Below, piece by piece: positions 25,823 to 35,974 of a stretch of DNA of 64,000 nucleotides. A program made the position numbers and the translations under genes. A model generated the notes under the pieces. It saw only the letters and a list, made by a program, of their open reading frames with translations, did not search any database and had not been told where the DNA came from. Numbering within the stretch: the first letter of the stretch is position 1; each line of letters begins with the position of its first letter. The DNA comes from Calothrix parasitica NIES-267 (GTDB lineage: Bacteria; Cyanobacteriota; Cyanobacteriia; Cyanobacteriales; Nostocaceae), in assembly GCF_002368095.1 (NCBI RefSeq), contig NZ_AP018227.1, positions 1,907,359 through 1,971,358 on the forward strand, read 5' to 3'.

Positions 25823-27352
25823 ATGTTTTTTTGTACGTCAGCAATGAAAAGTGATTCGCACGAACTTTTCGGTGGGGAAAATATCTTAATCGTTGATGAT
25901 ACCTTGGAAAGTCTTCAAAGTTTATCTGCTACTTTATCTGAAAACGGATATACTGTGCAGTCTGCAATATCTGGCTCAAAGGCTTTAATCGCTGCACGGT
26001 TAACTCGACCTAATTTAATTTTGTTAGATATTAAAATGCCAGATATTGATGGTTATGAAGTCTGTAAAAAACTTAAAGAATCTGCAAAAACTTCTGATAT
26101 CCCGATAATCTTTTTGAGTTGTTTAAATAATGTCTCTGAAAAAATTAAAGCTTTTAAAGTCGGTGGCGCGGATTATATAACTAAACCATTTCAAATTGAG
26201 GAAGTATTAGCAAGAGTCAAACATCAAGTGACTATTCAAAAATTGACTCGACAAATAAAAGAACAAAATCAACAGCTTAAAAATGAAGCTGAAGAACGAC
26301 GTAAAGCTGAACGAGATGCAGTCGCAGCATCTCAAGCCAAAACCCTTTTTTTTGCAAATATGAGTCATGAATTACGGACTCCTTTAAATGCAATTATCGG
26401 TTTTTCTAAACTAATGAGCGATAACTCTGTATTAAATGCCGAACAGCAAGAAAATATCAATATTATCAACCGCAGTGCAGAAAATTTACTGGCATTCGTT
26501 AATGATGTTTTAAAGTTCTCCAAAATTGAGCTAGGAGCTATTGACTTAGATAACAGAGGCTTCGATTTATATCATTTGCTAGATAATATTAAAGAAATGT
26601 TTCTGCTTGAGCTAAAGCAAACAAATCTTAAGTTAAATTTTATAGTTGCTCCTAATGTTCCTGGATATATTTACACTGATGAAAAAAAATTACGCAGTTG
26701 TTTGTGCAATCTTATCGGTAATGCTATCAAGTTTACTCCTCAAGGGACTGTTGTTTTGCGAGTTAGTTTTTCTGAAGGGGAAGAAAAGCATGTTGATTTT
26801 TCTTCATCACCTCGTCTTATTTTTCAAGTTGAAGATACCGGATGTGGTATTTCATTCGATGAATTAGACGATTTATTTGATGCTTTTGCACAAGCTGATG
26901 CAGGACGAAAATCTTTACAAGGAACTGGTTTAGGCTTAACTATTACTCGTAATTTTATCCGCATGATGGGAGGAGAAATCGAGGTAGAAAGTATTCTAGG
27001 TAAAGGCTCTATTTTTTCTTTCTATATAGTACTTGATATTTCAAAAAATCTTGATAGCCAATTAACTAATTCTCGCGTTACTTATACTAGAGCCAGCGAT
27101 TTAAATAATGAAGTATGTCATGCTTCGTTACTTGAAGATTTAATGACAATGCCTCACGCTTGGGTATTAAGCTTAAACCAAGCCGCAAATGAAGTTGATG
27201 AAGACTTATTGCAGACTATTTTAGCAGAATTACCAGAAAATAAAGCCTCTTTATCTGATAGCTTAACTGCGTTAGTTAAAGATTTTCGTTTAGATATAAT
27301 CGTTGATTTGACTAAACAAATTCTAGAGAGAAAAAGTAGGGTCGGGGGTTAG
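25823..27352 (+). CDS. Hybrid sensor: receiver domain followed by histidine kinase
   Basis: A 509-residue protein. Residues 20-135 are a receiver domain with Asp25/Asp26, phospho-acceptor Asp69 (LLDIKMP) and Lys121. A coiled coil (138-170) leads to HisKA with His182 (ANMSHELRTPLN). The ATPase domain (about 270-405) has the N box (CNLIGNAIKF), DTGCGIS and GTGLGLT. A C-terminal stretch of about 90 residues resembles the tail found on many cyanobacterial hybrid kinases. It is cytoplasmic, with no sensor domain of its own, so the receiver is the input and it probably takes phosphate from another kinase. The giant kinase that starts about 195 bp downstream begins with a very similar receiver and is the obvious partner. 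No Shine-Dalgarno is seen; a second in-frame ATG lies seven codons in. Confidence 0.9.
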   Translation: MFFCTSAMKSDSHELFGGENILIVDDTLESLQSLSATLSENGYTVQSAISGSKALIAARLTRPNLILLDIKMPDIDGYEVCKKLKESAKTSDIPIIFLSCLNNVSEKIKAFKVGGADYITKPFQIEEVLARVKHQVTIQKLTRQIKEQNQQLKNEAEERRKAERDAVAASQAKTLFFANMSHELRTPLNAIIGFSKLMSDNSVLNAEQQENINIINRSAENLLAFVNDVLKFSKIELGAIDLDNRGFDLYHLLDNIKEMFLLELKQTNLKLNFIVAPNVPGYIYTDEKKLRSCLCNLIGNAIKFTPQGTVVLRVSFSEGEEKHVDFSSSPRLIFQVEDTGCGISFDELDDLFDAFAQADAGRKSLQGTGLGLTITRNFIRMMGGEIEVESILGKGSIFSFYIVLDISKNLDSQLTNSRVTYTRASDLNNEVCHASLLEDLMTMPHAWVLSLNQAANEVDEDLLQTILAELPENKASLSDSLTALVKDFRLDIIVDLTKQILERKSRVGG

Positions 27353-27548
27353 TGAATAATCATTTAAAAATTACTTAATATTTATCAACATTATCATTTT
27401 TATTGATTTGTAAATTACTAAATAAATAAAGCTATATCATAAAGTATAGCTAAGTCGCAAAATATTATTCCTGCTTTATTATTCAAATTCTTATTCCAAC
27501 CCTAATCTGCTTAATTACTATAAATAATTGATTGCTAATGGTTGTTCT

Positions 27549-30500
27549 ATGAATAAAAATACCAAAATTCTTATTGTTGATGATAGACCTGATAATTTAC
27601 ATTTTTTATCAAATATTCTGTCCGGTCGAGGTTACAAAGTTCAAAGAGCGGTTACAGGAAAGTTAGCTATTAATGCTGCATTGGCTTCTCCTCCGGATTT
27701 AATTTTACTCGATGTTGTGATGCCGGATATAGATGGCTATAATGTTTGCCAGCATCTAAAAGCCAATCAAGTGACTCAGGATATTCCAATTATCTTTCTC
27801 AGTGTAATTGATGAAGTTTCTGAAAAAGTCAAAGCTTTTAATTTGGGTGCATTTGATTATATTACTAAACCTTTACAGGCTGAAGAAGTTTTAGCTAGGG
27901 TCGAAAATCAACTCACTATTCAAAAATTACAAACAAAGTTAAAAGAACAAAACTATAAACTACAAAAAACTGCATCTCAGTTAAATATCCGGAATCAACA
28001 ATATAAATCTCGCGAAGGTTATTTAAGCGCTTTGGTAGAAATTCAACGTATTTTGTTGGATTTTGATGGTAGCGATGATTGTTACTCGCAGATTGTTAAT
28101 AGTTTGGGGATTGCATCTAAAACTAGTTGTGTGTGTATTGTAGAAAATAATCGTCCTCCAATCGGATGGTGTAATACAAATTTTGATATAGATGAAATTA
28201 AAAATATAAGTAATTGTTGCGGAGAGCTTTTTCCTCGTTGGAAACAGTTACTTGTGAAGGGTAATTTTATTTCAAGCTTGGTTGCAGATTTACCAGAAGA
28301 AGAACGCTCAATACTCTCCTCGCAGGGTGCTCAAGCAATTTTAATTTTACCTATTATCATAAAGGATAATTTTTTTGGTTTTATTCGTTTTGAAAATCGC
28401 TCTAAAGCCATAACTTGGCAAGAATGGGAAATCCAACTTTTACTATCTGCTGCTTGTGCTATTTCTTCAGCTAAAGAACGTTTACAATTTGAAGTAAAAC
28501 TGCAACAAGAACTTTATAAAAGTCAATTATTAAAGGAAATTTCTGATAAAATTAGGGCTGAATTTGATGCGGAATCTATTTTAAAGACTGCTATTAACCA
28601 GATTGGTGCAGTCCTGAATGTCAGTCGGGGAGTAATTATTAGTTATACATCTTCACCGGTACTAACAGTTACTGCCTTTTGCGAGTATCTTGCTTCTGGA
28701 TATAGTTCAACTGTGGAAAAGGAAACTAAGAAAATTCCTCCATTAGATAATCCTTATTTCAAATTGGTGTTGAGTCAAGATGAAGCTTTTGCTACTGATG
28801 ATGTAGAAAAAGAACCACTATTAGAATATGCTCTTGCTAAATGTCGTAGATTCAACATTAAATCGATGTTGGCAATACGGACTTCTTACAAAGGTGAAGC
28901 AAACGGTATTATCTGTCTCCATCAAGCTGATTCCAAACGTAACTGGACTCCTGCTGAAGTCGATTTTTTAGAATCTATTGCTGCTCAGTTGGGAATTGCT
29001 TTAGCTCAAGCTCAAATATTACAGCAAGAAAGTCTTGCACGAAAAAGACTTCAAGAAGAAGTTAATAATCGTTTGGAAACAGAAGCAGCTTTAAAGAAAA
29101 GTGAAAATCAGTATCGCTTGTTAGTTGAAACATCTCAAGATATTATTTGGTCAACCGACACCAAAGGATGTATTACTTTTGTGAATTCGGCTGTAAAAAA
29201 GGTTTTAGGCTACGAACCGGATGAATTAATCAACCATCCTTTTATCGATTTTATCTTACCTTCGCTAGTTGTCAGGGAATCATCGGATTTTGAAAAGGTT
29301 TTAAATGGTGAAGCAATTTATAAAAAGGAAACTATTTATTTAAATAAATGGGGTGATTCGGTTGATTTGTGTTATAGCTCTATGCCTTTGTACGATGACC
29401 AAGGTAATGTTACTAAAATAATTAGTACTTTAGATGATATTACAGAAACAAAAAGAGTACAGCAAGCGTTATTAACAAGTGCTTTTAAGTTACGTAATAA
29501 TAACTTGGTATTAACTCAATTAGCTAGAAATCCGGCGATTTATAATGGTGATTTAACTGCTGCTTTAAAGAAGATAACCCAAGCTGCTGCAAGCAATATT
29601 GAAGTAGAAAGAGCTAGCTTTTGGCTGTATGAAGAGAACAATTCGATTATTCGCTGCGTTAATTTATTTGAATTTAGTCCTAATTTTCATGTTGAAGGAA
29701 TTTCCATAAGAGTTGCTGATTATCCGGTTTTCTTTGAATTTTTGAATGCTGATGAAATTATTGCTACTAATAATCCTTTTGTTGATTTGAGAACCCGAGA
29801 TTTAAGGGAAATTTATCTCCAACCTTATAATATTAGTTCTTTGTTTTGCGTTCCCGTGCGTTTATCGGGCATTACTGCTGGGATGTTATGTTTAGAAGCG
29901 GTAGAAAATGCTCACTGTTGGACGCAGGAAGACTTAAATTTTGGACGTGCTTTAGGTAACTTAATTTCTTTGACTTTAGAAGCGCAAAATAGGAAAACAG
30001 CGGAAGCTGCAAGAGGTTTGAGCGAGCAGAAACTAGCCTCAGCATTTCGTTCTAGTCCTGACCCAATTGCTTTAAGTACTTTTCCAGATTTTACTTATAT
30101 AGAAGTTAACGATAGTTATTGCAATTTTTTTGATTGTACCCGAGAGCAAGTAATTGGTCGGAAGGCTTCAGAGCTAGGAATATGGGATAATTTAGAACAA
30201 TGTAATAATTTGGATAATTTGTTAGTTTCGAGCGGGAAAATTTCTAATCAAGAAGTAGATTTTTACACTGCTAATGGAGAAGTTAGAACAACTTTATTAA
30301 GTGCGGAATTAATCGAAATTAATCAACAACAATATGTTTTAGCAACTGCACGCGACATTACCGAACTCAATCAAGCTTCGTTAGAAACTCGTTTGTTATT
30401 ACAAGCAACTCAAGCTATTAGTAAAGCAATTAATATAGATAGCGCTTTTAGTTTGATTCTGAAGTTAATTTGCAGTCATATTAATTGGGAATTTGGGGAA

Positions 30501-33500
30501 GTATGGATTCCTAGTAGCGATGGTGAGTTTTTGGAATACTGTTTGGCTTGGTATGGAAATCAACATAGCTTAGATAAGTTTTGTAATTACAATAAAACCA
30601 TAACTTTTAGTAAAGGAATGGGATTACCCGGAATTGTCTGGGAAAGCAAACAACCCTATTGGATAGAAGATATTGCTAAAATTTCACAGACGAACTTTGT
30701 ACGTAGAGATACAGCTTTGAAAACAGGTTTTAAAAGCTGTTTTGCGGTACCGATTTTGAATGGAGATGAAGTTTTAGCTGTTTTGATAATTGCCAAATCT
30801 ACTACTCAGAGTCGGGATAAACGTTTATTAGAATTAGTTGGTGCTGTAGCAGCACAGTTAGGGGGACTAATTAAACGCAAACAAGCTCAAAATATCTTAC
30901 AGGAAAGCGAAAGACGTTTTCGAGCGATTTTTAACTCTAGCTTTGGATTTACTGCTTTGCTAAAACCTAACGGTAAAGTTATTTCACTTAATCAAACTGC
31001 TCTGAATTTCTTTGGTTTGGAAGAAAGTAAAGTTGTAGGTTTACCGTTCTGGAAATCTTTTGAAAATAAAATTTTCTGTAGTCAAGAAAATCTCAAAGCT
31101 GCAATTGAAAAAGCTGCAATTGGTGAATTTATTCGCTCAGAAGTCGATATTATCGGTGAGTTTGGTATTATCTCGACGGTTGACTGTTCTCTCAAGCCAA
31201 TATTTGACGAAAAGAATCAAGTAGTATTATTAATTGTTGAAGGACGTGATATCCAAGAACGTAAAATTTTAGAAAGGGAATTAGCTTTACGGGAAGCTCG
31301 TTTAAATGCTTTTTTTAGTAATGCACCCATAGGATTAACAATTGTAGATAGAGAATTACAATTTGTCCAAATTAATGAGTTATTAGCTGAAATAAACGGT
31401 GTATCGGTAGAAGAACATTTGGGAAAAAAGATTCGAGAGATTATACCCCAGGTAGCTCCTCATGTTGAACCAATTTATCAGAAAGTTTTGACAACTAATC
31501 AACCAATTATCAATCTAGAATTAAGCGCTGCTTCCATTACAAAACCTTCTGTTATCCGTGAATTTCTTGTTTCTTACTTTCCTATTCCCGGAGAAGATAA
31601 TATCCCTGTAGGAGTGGGAAATGTATTAGTAGAAATCACCGATCTTAAACGTACTCAAACAGCTTTACGCGAACGGGAAGAAGCATTCCGCGCCATTTTT
31701 GAAAACGCTGCTGTCGGAATTGCTCAAGTCTCCCCCGAAGCTAAGTTTATCAAAGTTAACGAGCAATTTTGTCAAATAGTCGGCTATTCAAAATCAGAAC
31801 TGTTAGAAATAACTTGTTCCTCAATTACCCACCCCGATTCCCTCCCAGAATATTTTAATTTTTGTCAACAGCTTGCTAATAACCAAATCGATGCTTTCTC
31901 AATGGAAAAAGCTTTTACCAACAAAGATAAACAGAAGATTTGGACAAATTTGACAGCATCAGCAGTCCGCGAACCTTCAGGGGAAATTAAGTACATCATC
32001 GGTGTTGTTGAAGATATCAGCGACCGTAAACTTGCTCAGCAACAAACGCATTTGGCAACCGAACGTTTACAATATTTACTAACTTCTTCTCCCGCTGTTA
32101 TTTTCAGTCGTTTACCTTCAGGAAACTTTGATAATACATTTATCAGCAAGAATGTTGTCGAAATTGCTGGTTATCAAGCACAACAATTTTTGTCAGATTC
32201 TGGGTTCTGGTTGCGTCACGTACATCCAGATGATGTTTCAAAACTGCGAAAACAACTTACCAGAGCATTAGACCGTGAATATGCTACCTGTGAATATCGC
32301 TTTTTGCACGGTGACGGTACCTATCATTGGTTCCAAGAAAAAATCCGCTTGATTCGAGATGACATGGGAGAACCCATAGAATACGTCGGTTACTGGGCAG
32401 ATATCAACGAACGCAAGCAAACAGAATTAGATTTACAGATTTCTCAGCAACGGTATAAAACTTTGGCTGAAGCTTCTCCGGTTGCCATTATTAATACTGA
32501 TGCTGATGGCTTGTGTATTTACTTCAATCAACATTGGAGCGAAATTACTCGACTTTCTACCGCAGAGTCATTGGGAGATGGTTGGATAAAAGCATTACAT
32601 CCCCAAGACCGAGAACGAGTTGTCAAAGCATGGAAACAAGCAGTAAGAGCGAAAATACCTTATCGTAACGAATATCGTTTTTTGCGTCCCGATGGTAGAG
32701 TGATTTGGGTGATATCTCAAGCATTACCGGAAATTGACGAACATGGCGAATTTAAAGGTCATATAGCTACCGTAACTGATATTACCGAAATTAAACTTGC
32801 CCAACAAGCTTTGCAAGAAAGCGTTGAAAGAGAAAGAGCTATCGCTCACACTCTGCAAAGAATGCGTCAGACCTTAGATATAGATAAAATTTTCGCCGCT
32901 ACCACAGAAGAATTACGCTTTTGTTTAAATTGCGATCGCGTTGTGGTTTATAGATTTGATTCTGATGATTCTGGGAGTTTTGTTGCTGAGTCGGTAGCAA
33001 ATGGTTGGATATCAGTAATGTCCGATGGGAAAGATAATAGAGATTTTACTCAAGTTGTTTTGGAAGAAGGATATACAATCCAAAATTTTAATAGTGATTT
33101 GGGTTTAGTAGGCGATACTTTAAAAGCAGAAAATCAACAAGATAGCTATAGCAATGGAGCAAGTTTCGTTTGCGTTTCTGATATTTATCAAGCTGGATTT
33201 TCCCAATCTTACGTTTACTTATTAGAGCAATTTCAAGCCAAAGCTTATATCATTATCCCTATATTCCGTGGAAATAAAATTTGGGGATTGCTCGCAAGTT
33301 ATCATAATCAAACACCTCGTGAATGGAAAACTGGAGAAATTAGTATTGCGCTGCAAATAGGAAATCAATTAGGAGTTGCATTACAACAGGTAGAATTACT
33401 TTCGCAAACGCAACATCAGTCAGAAGCTTTACAAAAAGCTGTTGTAGCAGCAGACTCAGCTAACCGCGCAAAAAGCGAGTTTTTAGCCAACATGAGCCAC

Positions 33501-34898
33501 GAATTGCGAACCCCTCTCAACGCAATTTTAGGTTTTAGCCAATTAATTAACCAAGATAAAACTATTAATAGCGAACATCAAAATTACCTATCAATAATTA
33601 ATCGTGCAGGTGAGCATCTACTCAACTTAATTAACGACATTCTAGAAATGTCCAAAATTGAAGCAGGTAGGACATCATTAAATATTAGTAAATTCGACTT
33701 ACACAAACTCTTAGATAATCTCAAAGAAATGTTACGCTTCCGAGCTTCAATCAAAGGCTTAAAATTTGCATTTAACACCTCAGAAAACCTTCCCCGTTAC
33801 ATCAAAAGCGACCCCAGTAAACTGCGTCAAGTTTTAATCAATTTGTTAGGGAATGCGATTAAGTTTACCAATCAAGGTCGTATTAGGTTGAACGTTAAGG
33901 TAGGAAGCAAACTGAATATTGATTTTTCTCCTTCTTCCACCGCTCATCTAATTTTTGAAATTGCCGACACAGGAATCGGTATTTCTCCAGAAGAAATTGG
34001 ATTTTTATTTGAAGCATTTAAACAAACTTCTTCTGGTAGAAAATCGCAGCAGGGAACTGGATTAGGTTTAGCAATCAGTCGTAAATACGTCCAGTTAATG
34101 GGAGGAGATATTGCAGTTGAAAGTGACCCTGCAATTGGTTCAAAATTTACCTTTGACATTAAAGTAAGTCTTGCTTCCTCACAAGAAACCGCAAATAATA
34201 AAACTACCCGTCAAGTAATTGGTTTAGCAGATTCTTCCATAAAATATCGTATTTTAGTAGTCGATGACCGTCCTGAAAGTCGTTTATTGCTAATCAAAAT
34301 GCTTTCTCAACTTGGTTTTGTTACCAAAGAAGCTGCCAATGGTTTACAAGCAATAGCCGAGTGGGAAGAATGGGAACCACATTTAATCCTAATGGATATG
34401 CGAATGCCAACAATGGACGGATATCAAGCTACAAAAATTATTAAAACCAAACAAAACGAAACAGAATCCGATAACTTCATTACCAACAAAACAGTAGTTA
34501 TTGCCCTAACAGCAAACGCATTTGAAGAACAAAGAGATGAAATTATTGCATCCGGTTGTGATGATTTAATCAACAAACCATTTCCGAAAGAAACATTGCT
34601 AGAAAAATTAAAGCAACACCTCAGAGTCGAATATTTATATCAAGAAGAAAATACTAATACCTCTAATCCAACCCCCACAGAAACAAGCAATTTTACTCCA
34701 GATGCATTACGTAAATTATTATCAGAAATGTCCGCAGAATGGATAGAAAAAATACGACAAGCAGCAGCCCAATGCAGCGACAATCTGATTTTTGAATTAT
34801 TAAAAGAAACTCCCCCAAACAACTCTCAACTAACAAAAGCACTGAAATATTTCGCCGAAAACTTCCAATTTGACAAAATACTTGAAGCACTTGATTAA
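27549..34898 (+). CDS. Giant hybrid multi-sensor histidine kinase (about 2449 residues)
   Basis: Started at the ATG at 27549 (an in-frame TTG lies 21 bp upstream). Approximate order: receiver (Asp55) 1-120; GAF 157-305; GAF 327-491; PAS 517-635; GAF 675-813; PAS 829-941; GAF 950-1108; five PAS domains 1118-1751; phytochrome-like GAF 1774-1948; HisKA with His1984 (ANMSHELRTPLN); HATPase to about 2190 (LINLLGNAIKF, DTGIGIS, GTGLGLA); receiver with Asp2283 (LMDMRMP); and a family tail. It is soluble, without membrane segments, and should integrate several internal cues. The last GAF reads QAGFSQSYVYLLEQFQAKAY, where bilin-binding relatives have Cys-His in place of Ser-Tyr, so a covalent chromophore is unlikely. 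It is tandem with a smaller hybrid kinase and probably part of one phosphorelay. Confidence 0.92.
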   Translation: MNKNTKILIVDDRPDNLHFLSNILSGRGYKVQRAVTGKLAINAALASPPDLILLDVVMPDIDGYNVCQHLKANQVTQDIPIIFLSVIDEVSEKVKAFNLGAFDYITKPLQAEEVLARVENQLTIQKLQTKLKEQNYKLQKTASQLNIRNQQYKSREGYLSALVEIQRILLDFDGSDDCYSQIVNSLGIASKTSCVCIVENNRPPIGWCNTNFDIDEIKNISNCCGELFPRWKQLLVKGNFISSLVADLPEEERSILSSQGAQAILILPIIIKDNFFGFIRFENRSKAITWQEWEIQLLLSAACAISSAKERLQFEVKLQQELYKSQLLKEISDKIRAEFDAESILKTAINQIGAVLNVSRGVIISYTSSPVLTVTAFCEYLASGYSSTVEKETKKIPPLDNPYFKLVLSQDEAFATDDVEKEPLLEYALAKCRRFNIKSMLAIRTSYKGEANGIICLHQADSKRNWTPAEVDFLESIAAQLGIALAQAQILQQESLARKRLQEEVNNRLETEAALKKSENQYRLLVETSQDIIWSTDTKGCITFVNSAVKKVLGYEPDELINHPFIDFILPSLVVRESSDFEKVLNGEAIYKKETIYLNKWGDSVDLCYSSMPLYDDQGNVTKIISTLDDITETKRVQQALLTSAFKLRNNNLVLTQLARNPAIYNGDLTAALKKITQAAASNIEVERASFWLYEENNSIIRCVNLFEFSPNFHVEGISIRVADYPVFFEFLNADEIIATNNPFVDLRTRDLREIYLQPYNISSLFCVPVRLSGITAGMLCLEAVENAHCWTQEDLNFGRALGNLISLTLEAQNRKTAEAARGLSEQKLASAFRSSPDPIALSTFPDFTYIEVNDSYCNFFDCTREQVIGRKASELGIWDNLEQCNNLDNLLVSSGKISNQEVDFYTANGEVRTTLLSAELIEINQQQYVLATARDITELNQASLETRLLLQATQAISKAINIDSAFSLILKLICSHINWEFGEVWIPSSDGEFLEYCLAWYGNQHSLDKFCNYNKTITFSKGMGLPGIVWESKQPYWIEDIAKISQTNFVRRDTALKTGFKSCFAVPILNGDEVLAVLIIAKSTTQSRDKRLLELVGAVAAQLGGLIKRKQAQNILQESERRFRAIFNSSFGFTALLKPNGKVISLNQTALNFFGLEESKVVGLPFWKSFENKIFCSQENLKAAIEKAAIGEFIRSEVDIIGEFGIISTVDCSLKPIFDEKNQVVLLIVEGRDIQERKILERELALREARLNAFFSNAPIGLTIVDRELQFVQINELLAEINGVSVEEHLGKKIREIIPQVAPHVEPIYQKVLTTNQPIINLELSAASITKPSVIREFLVSYFPIPGEDNIPVGVGNVLVEITDLKRTQTALREREEAFRAIFENAAVGIAQVSPEAKFIKVNEQFCQIVGYSKSELLEITCSSITHPDSLPEYFNFCQQLANNQIDAFSMEKAFTNKDKQKIWTNLTASAVREPSGEIKYIIGVVEDISDRKLAQQQTHLATERLQYLLTSSPAVIFSRLPSGNFDNTFISKNVVEIAGYQAQQFLSDSGFWLRHVHPDDVSKLRKQLTRALDREYATCEYRFLHGDGTYHWFQEKIRLIRDDMGEPIEYVGYWADINERKQTELDLQISQQRYKTLAEASPVAIINTDADGLCIYFNQHWSEITRLSTAESLGDGWIKALHPQDRERVVKAWKQAVRAKIPYRNEYRFLRPDGRVIWVISQALPEIDEHGEFKGHIATVTDITEIKLAQQALQESVERERAIAHTLQRMRQTLDIDKIFAATTEELRFCLNCDRVVVYRFDSDDSGSFVAESVANGWISVMSDGKDNRDFTQVVLEEGYTIQNFNSDLGLVGDTLKAENQQDSYSNGASFVCVSDIYQAGFSQSYVYLLEQFQAKAYIIIPIFRGNKIWGLLASYHNQTPREWKTGEISIALQIGNQLGVALQQVELLSQTQHQSEALQKAVVAADSANRAKSEFLANMSHELRTPLNAILGFSQLINQDKTINSEHQNYLSIINRAGEHLLNLINDILEMSKIEAGRTSLNISKFDLHKLLDNLKEMLRFRASIKGLKFAFNTSENLPRYIKSDPSKLRQVLINLLGNAIKFTNQGRIRLNVKVGSKLNIDFSPSSTAHLIFEIADTGIGISPEEIGFLFEAFKQTSSGRKSQQGTGLGLAISRKYVQLMGGDIAVESDPAIGSKFTFDIKVSLASSQETANNKTTRQVIGLADSSIKYRILVVDDRPESRLLLIKMLSQLGFVTKEAANGLQAIAEWEEWEPHLILMDMRMPTMDGYQATKIIKTKQNETESDNFITNKTVVIALTANAFEEQRDEIIASGCDDLINKPFPKETLLEKLKQHLRVEYLYQEENTNTSNPTPTETSNFTPDALRKLLSEMSAEWIEKIRQAAAQCSDNLIFELLKETPPNNSQLTKALKYFAENFQFDKILEALD

Positions 34899-34956
34899 GA
34901 ATTGGTAATTGGGAATTGGGGATTGAGGATTAGAAGATGGAGAGTTAGAAATAGTA

Positions 34957-34973
34957 GGGAACAAGATGCTCCC
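34957..34973. repeat. GGGAACA...TGCTCCC hairpin repeat
   Basis: An inverted-orientation copy, with one mismatch, of the 17-bp GGGAGCATCTTGCTCCC palindrome seen at 20786 and 35611. It lies between convergent genes and could assist termination. Confidence 0.6.
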
Positions 34974-35010
34974 ACTAACAAGCATTTTTGTACAAATAAC
35001 TGGTAACTGC

Positions 35011-35469
35011 TCACTGCTCGCTGTTCGCTGACTTCTGCTTCTTAAAACCATCAATAGCATCTCCTAATGCTGTAGTTAAACTTTGACGAGTTTGAGAATG
35101 TTTATCTTGTTCGGTTTTCAAAGCTTGTAAAAGACGGTCTTTTTCTTTCATAGCTACAGTTAATTTCGTTTTCAAATCTTCCAGAGAAGAAAGTTGGGCC
35201 ACCTCTTGTTGAATAGCTGTAACCGTATCGCTATCCGGAAGCGTCCCATTTTCGATACCTTTTAACTGTTGAATTTCCGCTTTCAGAGAAGCAAGAGTCT
35301 GCTGGAAAAGCTGAGAATCAGTACGACGTTGCTCAGCTTCGGTATTGTAAAGTTTACGCCATTTTTCTGCACTTTCCCAAGTAGAAGCTTGTTCCGCTTG
35401 AAGTTGCGCTATCTGCTGTTTCAAAGATTGAATCTCTCTCAACCATTGCTGCGTTAAATCTTCACTCAT
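35011..35469 (-). CDS. Coiled-coil protein of unknown function
   Basis: A 152-residue protein, almost entirely helical with heptad-like hydrophobic spacing: residues 8-70 (QSLKQQIAQLQAEQ, then LASLKAEIQQLKG) and 85-135 (LEDLKTKLTVAMKEKDRLLQ) are two coiled-coil stretches split by a loop (ENGTLPDSDT). It has no signal peptide, membrane segment or enzymatic motif. Similar short coiled-coil proteins are widespread in cyanobacteria without known role. It is convergent with the giant kinase; nothing links it functionally. Confidence 0.75.
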   Translation of the reverse strand: MSEDLTQQWLREIQSLKQQIAQLQAEQASTWESAEKWRKLYNTEAEQRRTDSQLFQQTLASLKAEIQQLKGIENGTLPDSDTVTAIQQEVAQLSSLEDLKTKLTVAMKEKDRLLQALKTEQDKHSQTRQSLTTALGDAIDGFKKQKSANSEQ

Positions 35470-35637
35470 AGAAAATATTTGTGTTTTTGTTTATTCTTCT
35501 TAAAAATTTTATTACGAACAAAGCAACGATTGGTATCCCACCACTATATATTTACGACATTTTGACACTAGTATAAACAGTGAGCAGCGAACAGTGACCA
35601 GTTAAGTAGTGGGAGCATCTTGCTCCCTAGTAGTTCA

Positions 35638-35745
35638 TTTCATTAATTTTGACAGTTTTGTTTTCTACGGACGTAATGTAGAGACGTTATAAATAACGTC
35701 TCCCGACATTTCCAAAGAAAACGCGACCCGTCAGAATTTATGAAA
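35638..35745. mobile_element. MITE-like repeat, terminal sequence TTTCATTAATTTTGACAG (copy A)
   Basis: A 108-bp unit beginning TTTCATTAATTTTGACAG and ending CCGTCAGAATTTATGAAA, an imperfect terminal inverted repeat. Inside is the hairpin AGACGTTATAAATAACGTCT. It is nearly identical to copy B at 35867-35974. Confidence 0.75.
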
Positions 35746-35765
35746 CGCACCACTAGTAGTTGATT

Positions 35766-35852
35766 GCATAAATTCTGAAGGGTTCGTTTTTCCCGCAACC
35801 GTAGGGAGACGTAGCAGTGCTACGTCTCTACAACCCGTCGGAATTTATGAAA
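35766..35852. mobile_element. MITE-like repeat, short relative carrying GAGACGTAGCA palindrome
   Basis: It starts CATAAATTCTGAAGGGT and ends ACCCGTCGGAATTTATG, the same terminal repeat as its neighbours. Its centre is the 23-bp palindrome GAGACGTAGCA-G-TGCTACGTCTC (35806-35828), a member of a family found elsewhere in the window. Confidence 0.7.
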
Positions 35853-35866
35853 ATAGTAGTGGTTTA

Positions 35867-35974
35867 TTTCATTAATTTTGACAGTTTTGTTTTCTACGGA
35901 CGTAATGTAGAGACGTTATAAATAACGTCTCCCGACAGTTCCAAAGAAAACCCGACCCGTCGGAATTTATGAAA
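35867..35974. mobile_element. MITE-like repeat, terminal sequence TTTCATTAATTTTGACAG (copy B)
   Basis: A 108-bp direct copy of 35638-35745, with only a few substitutions (for example ACAGTTCC for ACATTTCC, and CCCGACCC for GCGACCC). Confidence 0.75.
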
